From NCBI RefSeq assembly GCF_021155775.2, contig NC_060234.1, forward strand, positions 24,236,026-24,300,025: a stretch of DNA of 64,000 nucleotides, written 5' to 3'. The notes under the pieces are model-generated. The model made no database searches. It saw only the letters and a list, made by a program, of their open reading frames with translations, and was not told the DNA's origin. A program made the translations under genes and the position numbers. This stretch comes from Neodiprion pinetum. Lineage: Eukaryota; Arthropoda; Insecta; Hymenoptera; Diprionidae. The stretch's first letter is position 1. Each line of letters opens with the position of its first letter. This document shows positions 45,501-56,999 of this stretch, one piece after another.

Positions 45501-46311
45501 AGAGACTTAAACACGGAAGTTTCTGGACCTGTGTATACGACCGTGGTCCCGTACAATGCAATCAACAGGAATAGAGGATTAGCCTTCAATTGTTGAATTC
45601 GAAATGTGAAGAAATATTAAAGCTACGGTAATATGTAAAATTTAAATATTTTTCATTTACCTTTCGTACGAAACTTTCTACGTACACGATTAATTTAACT
45701 GTTATTATAACGTGAATACATAATATATATATTAGGCGGGTTTTTTTAAAAACTTTTTTTACTTCTTACGTATCCTTCGAGAATTTAGTTTTTAGCCGCC
45801 ACCGAAGCCTCGTAAAATTCTGAAGGGTGACTCATCTGGTTTAAATTTTTCAAACACTCTAACCGAAACATCTCGTAAACTATACAAGTTGGGAAGCTGT
45901 TTTTGGTTTCATTTTATAGATAATCAAATTTTCTATAAAATAGATCAAGACTATTATACACCCAAGTGTTCATCTTGTATTCGATACGAACGTGAAATAT
46001 CTTTGAGACTATGAGCTAAAAATCCTTGAATACGTTAGGGGGAATTGCAGTTCAGCGAAAACTAAATTTAAGACCTTGTTCCGTCGACGAAAGAAATATT
46101 CCTATGATCCGAAAGAATCCAGTGTGCGTTGGAAATCGAATAATTGACTGTCGATTCGTATAGTTTACCTCTTGGTGACCGTTGACTGCGGCGTCGTGAA
46201 GCGGAGTGTCGTCATCGAGTCCAAGAGCGTTAACAGAAGCACCGGCTTCGATAAGAATCCGCGCTGTGCCCAACCACCCGTGGTTGCAGGCCTCGTGTAG
46301 CGGACTCCACC
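24387..46311 (-). CDS. ANKRD12: ANKRD11/12-type ankyrin-repeat protein (5' exons not found), 8 visible coding exons
   Basis: Joining 46169-46311, 41495-41660, 37570-37779, 28884-29467, 27590-28113, 26974-27517, 26165-26620 and 24387-24566 gives 2807 nt (about 935 codons), with every intron GT-AG and every phase consistent. The order matches vertebrate ANKRD11/12: ankyrin repeats first (GWSPLHEACNHGW, LDDDTPLHDAAVNGHQE, VKLLVDSGADSTLKNKRG), a low-complexity middle with DVYEFKSSK and a basic KKRKES cluster, LHPRKRKMKPNKE, and the conserved C-terminal domain (EQEILRVHGRAARALANQ, FLSWLQDVDDKWEKIK, VPMVHVSDDFDLLPA). Family members are nuclear co-regulators that bind p160 coactivators and histone deacetylases. 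The very long Lys-rich exon of vertebrates is absent here. The first visible exon starts in phase, so at least one upstream exon is missing from this list. Confidence 0.92.
26165..26620 (-). CDS. ANKRD12: ANKRD11/12 coding exon: conserved C-terminal domain
   Basis: 456 nt, 152 codons, phase 0 on both sides; acceptor ttcatag|ATTGAG, donor ATTAAG|gtaaac. It encodes IERRRKGLFPVQPKPPQG, RLRMQHVVEKEKLVLSVEQE, ILRVHGRAARALANQ and SWLQDVDDKWEKIK, the most conserved part of the family. Confidence 0.97.
26974..27517 (-). CDS. ANKRD12: ANKRD11/12 coding exon: HPRKRK motif and poly-Ala stretch
   Basis: 544 nt; acceptor tttcag|GTCTGG, donor AAACAG|gtaaaa. It encodes a Ser/Thr-rich region, then ELHPRKRKMKPNKE (family HHPRKRK), an Ala-rich run and NCYQLFLNIRKQ, the start of the conserved C-terminal domain. 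Confidence 0.94.
27590..28113 (-). CDS. ANKRD12: ANKRD11/12 coding exon: Ser/Thr-rich middle
   Basis: 524 nt; acceptor tttacag|TGTACA, donor CACACAG|gtatga. It begins CTKLGKLGGNTAVGK, contains PPLKIVIP and QLPYVVASS, and ends HQRVLRSSHR, comparable to the PQRMTRN segment of vertebrate ANKRD11/12. Confidence 0.9.
28440..28860. repeat. Dispersed repeat in ANKRD intron, abutting an exon
   Basis: Same family as 7490-7745 (ccaagaat, gttgatattattatcaataa, ttcccaaagatccacccac). It fills most of the 770-bp intron and stops about 25 bp from the donor at 28883. Confidence 0.55.
28884..29467 (-). CDS. ANKRD12: ANKRD11/12 coding exon: DVYEFK motif and basic cluster
   Basis: 584 nt; acceptor tctcag|TCGACA, donor GAAAAG|gtgggc. 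It encodes SPRVTLRLNQ, DVYEFKSSKEATPVRG (family: DEYEFKDDD), an acidic-then-basic stretch with DEENRRKKRKESES (likely nuclear import signal), and TGRLAAGRNNPTNEK. Confidence 0.92.
33437..33459. repeat. CT microsatellite
   Basis: About 11 CT units within a GC-richer stretch. The plus-strand open frame across it (33199-33618) is low complexity and has no homology. Confidence 0.85.
35669..35794. mobile_element. 126-bp MITE with about 25-bp inverted ends
   Basis: Left end cagggtctcatttatcggtt, right end aaccgataaatgaccctg; the match continues inward to gctgaa/ttcagc with one mismatch. The CAG start fits hAT-type elements; no clear target duplication. It lies in the large ANKRD intron. Confidence 0.8.
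36530..36960. mobile_element. Family A MITE
   Basis: Shares with the other copies aaaaatctccagcaatattatt near the left end, gaaatgaatctg, and near the right end acaatttgtggagatt. Borders are approximate. Confidence 0.45.
37570..37779 (-). CDS. ANKRD12: ANKRD11/12 coding exon: low-complexity linker
   Basis: 210 nt; acceptor acacag|GCGGTG, donor ACAAAG|gtaagc. One nucleotide carries over at each side and both join in frame with neighbours. It encodes a Ala/Ser/Gln-rich linker with GEQQQREQQRPTG and EMRRTPPQNK. No homology beyond composition; placement rests on splice sites and phase. Confidence 0.82.
39570..40010. promoter_or_regulatory. GC- and CpG-rich island inside the ANKRD gene, possible alternative promoter
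   Basis: Sharply richer in GC and CpG than its surroundings. It contains a CAG microsatellite (about 39612-39640), a CRE-type palindrome gtgacgtcac at 39981-39990 and TTTTATATGC-like sequence upstream on the minus strand. Minus-strand donors ccggg|gtgagt and aaag|gtgatt are present, so a 5'-UTR exon reading toward exon 37570-37779 is possible. Plus-strand transcription is also possible. Confidence 0.3.
40560..41130. mobile_element. Family A MITE
   Basis: Contains ttatttgcgacaatgatg, aatgaatctgagaaaatt, ttttcgtgtttattttgttc and, inverted, tcgtgttattctaattggct with gattcatttttactatta. Borders are approximate; it lies in the 3.7-kb ANKRD intron. Confidence 0.5.
41495..41660 (-). CDS. ANKRD12: ANKRD11/12 coding exon: last ankyrin repeat
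   Basis: 166 nt; acceptor tttag|CTTGTG, donor CGCAG|gtgagt. It encodes LVKLLVDSGADSTLKNKRG and KTPVDVA, completing the repeat begun in the preceding exon, then a Ser/Thr linker. A second donor near 41363 (CAG|gtaacg) would meet an in-frame stop first. Confidence 0.93.
41661..46168. other. ANKRD intron (4.5 kb) between the two ankyrin exons
   Basis: No exon is supported. A GC-richer patch at 43640-43870 has open frames on both strands and a cacactccgag duplication (43801-43822) but no recognisable domain. Confidence 0.5.
46169..46311 (-). CDS. ANKRD12: ANKRD11/12 coding exon: ankyrin repeats
   Basis: 143 nt; acceptor cacgcag|GGTGGA, donor CAAGAG|gtaaac. It encodes GWSPLHEACNHGW and GLDDDTPLHDAAVNGHQE, clear ankyrin repeats and nearly identical to the family's GLDDDTPLHDAANNGH. 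It needs one nucleotide from an upstream exon, so it cannot be the first. Confidence 0.95.
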
Positions 46312-49300
46312 CTGCGTGAAAAAAAAAAAAAATGGGCATAACGTAAGTATCGTCTTTAGAGTGGAAACAGATCTTCTCCCCGTCCGGTACCTACTCATAA
46401 TATGGACAATTCGAAAAATTTTCTATTAGGGGAAAAGCTTACAGTCCGACCTCTCAATAGGAACGCCAAATCCCCCACGGGGAAGAGTTTTTCCACGGAT
46501 TCGAGAACCTCCACCACGCGCGCGTTTCTCGCTCACGAACTTTCTCTCTTTTTATTTTCTCGTAGGCCGGGTGTTCTTTTATTGAGAAGTTCGCAAGCGA
46601 TAATTGGAGCTTTAGGGACGAGTCGGAGTAGGGAAAGTGCGCGAGCCTGAAATTGGGGTAGCGTTCTTATTGAGATATTGGACTACAAGTATATTAGGTT
46701 ACCAGTGCGAAAAGTAGGGGATTTTCGATGAGTGTGAAGTTTGCAGCTTGAGCTGCGAAAGCGAGCGCCGCGTACACGCAAATCGAGTTCGAGTCGGCGA
46801 TACGAGTACCAGTGTGAACGTAGCATGAGCCAAGGCGAGCGCTGTAATCACGAGTCGGGTATCGCCCATCCGCACGTGATACAAGCTGCTTCCCGGCACT
46901 TGTGAGAAAGGTTTGATTTGAGAAGGTACGAAGGTGCCACTGATAGCGGATAAAATTGGGGTTAGATAACTTACGCTTAAGGGGACATTATATTTTCTCG
47001 GTCGAGAATATTCATAATTTTTATGAAACTGATAAATTGACTACAAAAAAAAAAAAACATTTTTTTTGAGTCTGGAACTTTTCTGATGTACATTCCAAGT
47101 CTTCAAGTACACGAAAATATTTTTACATCATTTCTAAAATGAATTTATACAGGAGTTTTTTTACAGCCTGGCGGAAGTTACTTGGAAAATTATGATCCAG
47201 TGGCGTGCACGATCGCGGCGCGCTGGAATGTCTGAAAAAAATATCCTCCGAAAAAGTATGACTATGGTTCCGGTGTGGATCAAAACAAAAAAGATTGTTT
47301 ACTTTATTCCTCAATTTTTTACGGTTTTTACGAAAAAAATTCTAGTTCTAAGACCACGAACTTTGGAGGTTCACTGTTTTATTTATTGTTGCTCAAAGTA
47401 AACAATCGTGGTCTGTACTACGGCTGTGGTCATACTTTTGGTAAGGTTACTTTTTTCGGACGTTCTAGTGAATTGGAATTGTGCACGCTAGCGGATTAAA
47501 ATTTCCCGAATGATTTCCATTTGGCTGCAAATATACCCGAATAAAAAATAATAAAATTATGTAAGATGTTTTTATCGTATTTGGCGACTTAAAATATATG
47601 TCAGAAAAATTACAGACTCAAAAGATATAATTTTTTAAATTAATGTATCAGTTCTATAGAAATTATAAAAAAATTTCGATCGAGAAAGTGCGCCCGTAAT
47701 GACACGATGAATAAAATTGATTACTCGAATGACGCGTGTGCCAAAAAAGCCCTTGTGTGCAAAATATAACATTTCGTCGTGGTCCTTTTATCGCACTGTT
47801 CGGAAATGGGGCACTTTACGCACGCTCCGCATATTCCGAAAGTCTAATTTCCCACACAGTTGTAGGAAAAAAAAAACACGTTCCTCGCATTCTGTTGTCA
47901 AGAAAGAAGAGAGACGATCGAGCCGAGCTTTCACAGAGTCGCAATATTGCAAATGCAAAAATAGTCGATGCTTAAAAATAGATGCACAACACGATCCTTT
48001 CGAACAGACTCAGGCGCCACAGATATGCCGTAATTTTGAATCAGCTATGTTTATATCTCCAGCTTTCCCAACTTTTTGAATTTTCACCCCCTCCCCCGGC
48101 GTTCAATACACAAAGAAAAGAAGGAAAAAAAAAAAAAATGAAAAAATAATTTGCGAGGAACATGACATCATATTTCCCGCGGACGTGAAAGAAAAGATGG
48201 GGGGGGGGGGGGGGGGGGAAAGTGAAGAGCGAATAACATGCTACTTTTATGAAGCTTTTCAGGCCAAAAAAAGTTAACATTACAGTTGAGTCGTGAATAA
48301 AAGAACAATACTACCCTTGTTCTATGGATAACATATACGAATATCTATAATATAACGGGAGACTCTGTTGAAAAGGCCGACTACGAGCCACCCGGTTACC
48401 ACTAGCGTCACACATGCCTAACTTTTACATGAGCCGTGCATAACGGAAAAATGCTGCGAAAGAAAAGTTGCGCGATGTCTCGACATTCTCACCAGAGACT
48501 CCCGTATATAGTCATATGGATATCGCATGTAGACTCTATCTCGATACTGTTGTTGATAAAAGTGAAGTGAGTGCAGGGTTGGTTCGGATTCGAGTACGAG
48601 ATAAAATATTGGGCACCGCATGCAACGCCCCGGTTCTCTCTTCCTCGAATCAATAACATATTTGTTCAATAACTCTCGAACGGGGCTTCGAATCGTGAAT
48701 CGTCGCAAAGGGTGCGGTCTCGAATTATGATCGTGTCCAGTGTTGGACAGCATCCAATTACTTGTTGTAATTAATTACATTTAAATTAGAAAATACGATT
48801 GTAGCTGATATTCTTTTTCGAATCAATCATAAATTACAATTGTAATTGATACGCTTTTTGAATCGGTACGAGGCCCATTTTCCCTGACTTTCCCCATTAC
48901 GTGATGCACTTTTTTTGTTTTATGCCACCTAAATAAACAAATGAATAAGTATTCTTAGGAATATCGGGGTAAAATGGGACGCCCTTGAAGTACTCGGATC
49001 CCGGAGCAAAGTAGAACACCTTTTTTACGAAGCCCAATAATTTTGTCTATATTTCTAAAATTTAAAATTTTGACACTCAAAGTTTCAAAATTGGATCTAC
49101 ATTAGTTTGTTAGATAGATGAATTGAAGTATCAATCAAGATCAATGGAGGTATTTTCACCGTTTTTGTAGATACAACGTTTACACATGGATTGAATGAAC
49201 ACGACGGCAGTGTAAACTAGCAGAAATCAACTTTACGTAATTTTAACTTGACGTGACTCCATGTAAAATAATTTTGCCGTCATATGCGGGCCTTCTCTGG

Positions 49301-49489
49301 GGCTTGTCAGGACTGCAACGAAAGACTGAGTATGGGACCTAGTGAAGCAAAAACAAACCATTAATTTAGGCTAAAAGTTATGGCGGATGAACCGTGCGAG
49401 GCGTTATAGCTATGAGACGTTCTGAGTCTTACAATGAGCTTCGTTGCATTCGGGCGTTCTTCAAAACATCTTGTTCAGTTTAATTCAGG
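46312..49489. other. Stretch upstream of the first visible ankyrin exon, nothing assigned
   Basis: I looked here for the preceding ankyrin exon (expected to end just before GW with one nucleotide over) and found none. A G20 run lies at 48199-48218. Open frames at 47717-48079 and 48418-48753 have no known domain. Confidence 0.4.
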
Positions 49490-50010
49490 ATGAATTGGCC
49501 GGATCCTCTGAATCAAAAGTTAGGAAAACTGAATAAACCACTAAAAAAATCCCCTTTAGCAACGTGTTTTGTCCTAATGATAGTAATCACAAGTGAAACA
49601 AAATTCCGACTATTTGATAGATATGATTCTGAGTAAATTCGAATAACACAAGCTAAGATATCAACTCCTTGAGAAGAGGGTTTATTTAATTACAACGATT
49701 AAAATGACTGAACTTTGGTGTTTTTGATAGGATTTAAATGTTTTCGGACTCATTTTGTTTGCCGACTAGGTTTCTACAAATTGTCTGAAAGACATTCCGA
49801 AAGTTTTATATTATGATATGTACGTTATAACGCGCGTATGTAATAGTTGACGAACATTTTTCGCATCGTAATTATCCAAGCCCATTTTTATCCACTCTGG
49901 AAAGGTCTACGGCGACCAAAATAAGCCCAAAAACATGAGAATCGGCTCAAACACACCTGAGTTTAATCGTTTTGAATATTTGAATTATAAAATTTTAGCT
50001 CATACCTTCG
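49490..50010. mobile_element. Family A MITE
   Basis: aaaagttaggaaaactgaa, gattctgagtaaattcgaat, taacacaagctaagat, then inverted-type ends with agcccaaaaacatgagaatc and cacctgagtttaatcg. Borders are approximate. Confidence 0.5.
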
Positions 50011-53000
50011 CGTAATTAGGTACCATCTGTCTCAATTTAATCAAACGAATCTTCATGTTCAGTTTTCTCTCTCGTTTCGGTCTGTCATTGCGATAGTGTG
50101 AGTGAAATTGCGAGTAGCCACACAAGGGTGCAAAGTTATTATTTTTATGACGTTCGAATTGTGGAATAAGAAGTACACTCGTTCAATTTGGTCGCCTATA
50201 AATGGAGAAAATGTGAAATTGACGATATCGTAACGCCACTCACAATCAGCTAATTTTTCTCTTTAGTAATTATGGTCTTTTATTTTTGATTACAAGAAAA
50301 CGGTGTACAACATATACTAGAAATTCGGACATGGTCTAGTAACAGACTTGTTTTTCAAGAATGACTTTTTTAAGGTCGACCCTAATAATCACACGTCAAT
50401 TTTATGAAAAATTGTACCTCTTATAAATGTCACCGAAGAATCTGTGTTTATTTCATTTGTTAAAGTTAATTTAGAATGGTTCACTTGATCGTAGCGTCGC
50501 CGACTGAACCGAGACAAAGGAGGGGCAATTTTTTTAACGAACGAGGTCGTATGCTTAAAATGGATTGATCTCGTCACGAGTTATCTCTTATGCGAGTCGT
50601 GAATGCCACTTTTATATATTTCAGTTTCAACGCTTCGGCCATTCATTCATCCTAGATAAAATACGCCGGACAAGAACGCCGGGAGTTTTTGAGGCTCTTG
50701 GTTACATAAAATCCAAATTCATAAATTGTAATCCCAGATGCATAATCCGCATATGTATATATTTATTTTTGGAGGAACTGAGAAAGATTGGAATTCGAAC
50801 AGTATAACGATGTCATGCCGACAACGTTCCAAGTCTTTACATTCCTGTTCTAAAAGATTGGTGGGAATATTTGACTTGATGATCCAAAGCACCAGTTTAA
50901 GTCATAGGTATCCACCAATTCAATACGGAATTCTGTGAATCGATAAGCCGTAAAAATACGAGTATATATATGGGAGATTCCACGTATAATTGACTTGACC
51001 AAACCCTCTCAAAACCGGTTCAAACTTTGTAAATTATGTTTTTTAGTTGCTAAGATGCATGATAACTTGTATGTTTTTATTCGAAGACATATGGGGATTA
51101 GCAGCTGACATGACATTATATGCGATAATATTGAAAAAGTCTGAATTTCAATTGTAAGTATATTTCGAAGATTATAAATCATGCGAAAAATTTTGATCTT
51201 AAGAAAGATACACAATTTTTCAGAATTTTAAATCGTTAACATGCAAGAAAATATATAATATAATAATGTAATTTTCGGGTATCTGAATATTTACGTAAAT
51301 AACTTTATAAACCCTAGTTTATTCGATTTATCGTAAAGCAAACGTTTATTTTCACTCAAAGTTTTGGAGAATACTCGTCTGTTGGTATCAAAAAATATGT
51401 ATGAATTCCACTATGCGGCCAGATTTAATTTGAAAGCTGAGTTTTTTGTTTCGTAATTTTCATGAAATTTGACATGTATTGTATTGTCGTCGAATCGCAT
51501 GTGAAATAGTTCTAAAATATAGATGGAAATTTATGAAAATATAGTATAATTTTTATTTCACGTACACATACATTATGTTATTTATAATTTTTGCACTAAA
51601 GTGTGGAAGAAAAAAATTTGCAGCTTCCAAACTAACAATAAATCCAGCCCTATAATGAAATCTACCTACGCGTTTTTTACACTAGCATAGGAGCTGTATT
51701 CTCTGAAATGTCAAACGGTAAAAAACCGTATAATTTTCGACAAATCGAAGGAACTAAAGAGTTTTCAAACTTATGAACCATTATCAGGGACCTCCATTTT
51801 TTTTTTTTTTTTTTGCGTACCGCAACTTTGAAATTCGCTGAAAACTGAAACTATTTTTTAATATCCGACTTTTTTCTTCGTATTATCTATAATATTTGAG
51901 TTATACTTATAAATGAATCTCTGATATCACGTAAATTTCAAACCGGCTACTAACGTCTAAACACGGCATTGAATAAAATTAACAAAAAATCGTGCATACT
52001 CTTATCAGCAAAAATTTTCTTTTTAATTAATAAAAATGTCATAAAGTTTAAACCAACGTTGAGAAGGTCAGGGTTTTGGTTAGTCCCATTGTACATAGAA
52101 TTGCCCATACGCTTCAACGTCGGAAAGAGAATCGCAGGTCAGCTTTAAGCCGGGCGGTTCCCAAACATTGTCTCTCTTCCCGCCCAAGGCACGACTGTAG
52201 GAATAAATGTATAGGGCATTCAAATCGAGCAATACATGTATGCATATATGTACTGTAAGCCCAGTACTATTGTGAAGAATATATCAAAGGTACGGGGGAA
52301 ACTCACGTTAATGTCCGAAGGTTCAAAAGAAGCGCGAATAAGTGTCACAAAGAATTCATGTAAATTTTACATTCCTATTGTATACGCTAACTTTTTTTTT
52401 TATTGACTTTTATTACGATCCAAAGTTCCGGTATCAGAGAGTTGAGTGCAGGTATCTGGGAAAAAGTTTGATTGAACTGAAAATTTCTGTTTCTCTCAGC
52501 TATATTAAAAACAAAATCCTGAATTTTTGCTACACTATTTTTAATCCCGTTTACCTCAAAATCTACCTAACTGAAAGACTATTTCTGTAGGGTAAACGTT
52601 AAAAATAATTAATTCTTTTATTGCGAATTTAGGAATTATCTCGTCATTCCGTGAGAAAATCTAATTCTGTACGAAATCCGATGTAACTTTTTTTACTTCA
52701 GTTTGCGAAAATTTAATTACTTTTTTTTTTTACCACACGAGCTGTTTGTTGACGATTTATGAACGATGCAGTAAATACTCTTCACGTCTATTTGAAAATG
52801 TAAATAACGGTGTATACAGAGAATATTAAGAAACGGAAAATTTTTCCGAATGATATTAAAAATAATCGAATCCATTTTTGTAAAATTGTGGCTAAGCCGA
52901 GAGTCGAAACTTTATTGCATTGTTCCCAAATAATTACTCTAGTTCTTCTGGCAATAAAAAAAGCCCCGAATTCTTTACGATAAAGCAATAATAAGTCGCA

Positions 53001-54167
53001 AGTTTCACTTTTGGCAGGGTGGCACAATGTGATTTTGAAAAAACTTCGAAAGACCACGTAGCAATGCCTAGAAATTTTCAAGTATATGGATGTGATTGGT
53101 ATGTGAATACTTTGCAACCTAAAAAATGCTGTGATATATTATAACAAATAAAATAATTAGAGTTGAAAATGCAGTAAAACAATATACAGAAGCAGAAGAA
53201 ATGAAAAACACGGTTTGTCCGGTGTAACAGCACACGAAAATCCTAAATACATTAGTGAATTTCAAAGCGTCGTGATTGCGAAAGAATACAATGAAAAACA
53301 TAAAGAATAAATTATAATACTTGTTCATTTATTCGAGGATTATAACTATATAATATATATTTCTGCTTCTTTAAACAGTAACAATATAATTGTATACCAG
53401 GTATGAAATGAAGTCTTTGAGAAGAAACGGTGAAACTTCGACAGACTGCGCATGCGCAAAGTAATTGAATTGTACTGGTCGGTAAGATCATACCGCGACA
53501 TTTTTTTCCCCATAAAGCAGGGGATCCAACTTACTGAAAACGGGGCATGAGATGCCAAAATCTCCCACGTCTAATAGGGAATTAAAATTATACTAGATTT
53601 AAAACACTCGCTCGCTGAAGCTTGCTCGGGGTCGGATGCCTAGTGTAACAGGTTTTTGTGCTCGTACGCTCGCTTACAAGTTGTCAGTGTTTTACGATAT
53701 GACATAGTTGTAGGGGAGACCGGGGCACGATGACTCCCCAAAAAATTCTGATATTTGCTTCACAGTATACAGAATGAACACTGTCTTTGTGCGTGTGACG
53801 CAAACCGAATCTGCCCGTAAGATTTTTTCCATACAATGTTACAAATCACGTTTACACATGCATGTAAGTATAACGTATTGTGATTTTATAACAATAAATT
53901 TCGTCAAAAAGTAACACAGAATAATCAGCTAAGTGCTGACAGATATCAAACACTACGCACAGCAATTTTAGCTCTAATTGAACGATGTTATTGTCATGTA
54001 TTTCTATGTATGCTATGCCAACCACTCACCAATTGCAATTTGTTGATCCTGGTCGTTCGATTTTTTTTTCCGCTTCAAAATGTTATCTGAACCATGCGTA
54101 TTGGTTTGATACTACAAGACGTGACGTTTTCAATAATCAAATTTGTAAACTTGAAAATTAGTCCGGA
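50011..54167. other. No gene seen
   Basis: AT-rich, with stops at short spacing and A/T homopolymers (for example 51790-51814). Nothing else was supported. Confidence 0.4.
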
Positions 54168-54482
54168 AGGTCAAAAGTCACCAGGTAGCGGACCTGGAGC
54201 GCCGAAATTACGGAGCGCTTGTCCTGGAACTCGAGTTGCACCAGGAAGCGGACCCGGAGCGCAGGATCCAGGAGGTAGAGAACGCGGTACTCGAAATCTG
54301 CGGAGCCCGATTCTCACACGTCCGCTCTACTGCGCGGTCGTTTCCAGACTGAGGAATTCTGTTAGCTGATTTTGAATTACTATACATCGATGACGCGAAG
54401 AGAAAAAAAATTATTGGTGACGTCACTTTCCGAACATCCAAACTTTGGTTTGGAACTTTAATACTATGTATGATAGTTACGA
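54168..54482 (-). mobile_element. Solo end fragment of the foldback family
   Basis: Same order and orientation as the right arm: gcggacctggagcgc, cggagcgcttgtcctggaac, gcggacccggagcgcaggat, ctctactgcgcggtcg, gactgaggaattctg, gtgacgtcac at 54417, then aacatccaaactttggtttg and atactatgtatgat. No tandem array and no second arm. Confidence 0.85.
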
Positions 54483-55021
54483 CGACTTGTAGCAGTAATC
54501 AGTAATCAGTCAGTTAACGACGAAACTTTGCTAAGACTCTCTGAGTCGCTACATTAATCATTTTAAATCTGGTTAACTTAAATTGTTAACGAAATTTACA
54601 TTACCTACATAACCACCATAAGCCGTGTTTGAGGTGGCCAGCCAGCACAATTAAGAAGCAGACAAATCCACGCATTCGCAATTGGACACTCGATATGCTA
54701 ACAATAAGTTTCACCGTATCGTCTCGATATAAATAAATGAAAAATGTTCCAGGATCGTTTTTATCTGACATAAAGCATTCCTGCTAGATTTTAAGAATGT
54801 TTTGAATATTCCTCCAGCTAGGTGGTGATCGCAGTTTTCTCATTTCTCGCGAAGGCAACAAATTGGGGTGTTTATTGATCGATTACTGGTGCAGATTTTC
54901 TTCGGGCGATAATTAACAAATATTTCCAATAATTAATAATCGATGGTAAAATGCCCTTTGAATGAGTAAATAATACTTATTCTAGATTAACTTATCGATT
55001 TAGTGATTAAATGCAATGGCT

Positions 55022-55150
55022 CCCTCACGGAAAGAAACCCCAAGTTGGGTGTAAATTCGTACCCCTAACTTTTTTCTTATGGGAAATCAGCTTTATCTAT
55101 GAGTTGGGGGTACGAATTTACACCCAAGTGGGGGTTTTTTTCGGTGAGGG
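55022..55150. mobile_element. 129-bp hairpin MITE with about 48-bp arms
   Basis: Left arm ccctcacggaaagaaacccc...gggtgtaaattcgtacccc pairs with right arm ggggtacgaatttacaccca...gggggtttttttcggtgaggg, leaving a loop of about 35 bp. No coding capacity. Confidence 0.85.
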
Positions 55151-56459
55151 CTGGTTGACGTGGGTCTGTTTTAATCAGTCTCCAGATTTCATATATGGAA
55201 TTTGAAACAATTTTGGTTTACGGTTTCTCAGGATTTCAAGTCTGCGCAGGAGACTTGTTACGCGTCTAATAAAGATGAGCTTGTTAACCTCGTCACGTCG
55301 TACTTTGACCAGACAGACTGCGCGTGGAATGCAGATAAACCCTGCGGCGACTGACGATGAGCAGCACTTATACAACCACGATTCCAATTGTGTGGGTAAA
55401 GGATTTCATATAACGCGATCGTGTTTCACGCATTTTTTCATTCGTGTTTTCCGTAGACAAAGTACCCGTTTCTATGACCGTAGAGTGACTCTGCGAATGC
55501 ACATGCGCGGAGTACAGAAAATACTACTTTTAACTCCTGGGAGTTAGAAGTGGTCGTTTCATTAATCGAGAGTATCGATTGATTAAAAAAACAACAGGTA
55601 ATTTTCATCTTCGTGTTTGAAATAAGCTACAACGTGTGGAGGCTAACAATTTCATAGAAATTGTTTACGTAAAATACGGTCCAATCTGAACAGTTCATGT
55701 CTGCGTATGTATTTTTACCACGTTTTTATCAACTCGCTTTCTTATCCCTGTTTATTTGTTTGTTTGTTCAGTACTTTGGACTCAGCTATGGTTCCAATAC
55801 GAAGAAAAACAGACATTTTAATTTTGTAAAATATAACTTGATCTTTTAAGAACCTGTAATTAAACAATGAAAGTTCTGGTCAAAAATCGATGTGAGAATT
55901 CATAAACTGAAAACGAGAATTGTAAGAAAAAAAAATAAACTCAAGTTTTCAGGAGGTTTTCAGAGGTTGTATTATCGAACGAAAGATTCCTGTGGAAATA
56001 AAGGAAAATTCTACGGTCATTCTTTTACGGAGTTGACACGTAACATCCCATACGTAAGTCTTTCTTTTCTTGAACGTGGAACATCGCAGCCGCACGCATG
56101 TGTTCGAAGTGTGAGGGTGAAGAGCGAAATCTTAACCCCCGACAGCCAATGAGGGTTAAAACCCCCCCCTCCAAAAATCTTTTGCTCTTAGAGCAGACTG
56201 TAAGGATTGAACTTCTGCAACGTTCGTTTTTATTTATTTACTTCAACTTAATTACTTTCATAATACAACTATTTTATGCGGAATTGTTTCAACTTTAATT
56301 TAAAAAAATAAAATCTCGCTAGCTTTATTCGAAGCTGAGATATTTGAAATTAATTTTCACTGGGTATTTTTTACACTCAGTGCCACGCGAGATGTACGGT
56401 TTGTATGTTTGATTCTCAGGGGTTGAAAATGAATCGGAAGTTAATGAGGGAGAAAAAAG

Positions 56460-56990
56460 TTCAAAATATCTCCAGTAACGTTATTTTTGCCAGAAATAGT
56501 AAACACAGATAAAACAATATCCGCACTATGTGATAAAAACGAATTTGAGAAAATTCAACCAACACAAGCTAAGATTCAAAAATTTGGTATACGGTATGAC
56601 AATTATATCGTTCAAAATAATAAGACTGCTGTTTTAGGCGCGATTTTAAATTTTTCGGACTCAATTTCTGTGCCACAAAGATTTGTATGTGCAGACTACC
56701 TAAAAAAAAGTTGCTAAGAATCATCTTCATTGTGGATGAAAATTGATTTTTGCAAGTACGGTACAACAGATGTTCAAGTTTCTGGCCTAGCAACGAGCAA
56801 AAATGAGCTCAAGAGAACATTAGAATCGGATAAAAAAAAAAAAAAAACGCCCGAGTACAATAATCGCGAACGTTCAATTTGTAAAACATTTTCTAAAATA
56901 GTTGATATCTGTGCCTGTGTTTTTCGAATGTCCTCAGATTAATTACTATCACATAGCAGGGATGTTGTTCCGTTCGTCTTCACTGCTATT
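56460..56990. mobile_element. Family A MITE
   Basis: caaaatatctccagtaacgt at the left, gaatttgagaaaattcaacc, aacacaagctaagattc, and acagatgttcaagtttctgg inside. Borders are approximate. Confidence 0.5.
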
Positions 56991-56999
56991 GGCGTAAAC

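Noticed and set aside
48418..48753. 111-codon minus-strand open frame
   Set aside because: No domain and no good flanking splice sites; it does not resemble the missing ankyrin exon.
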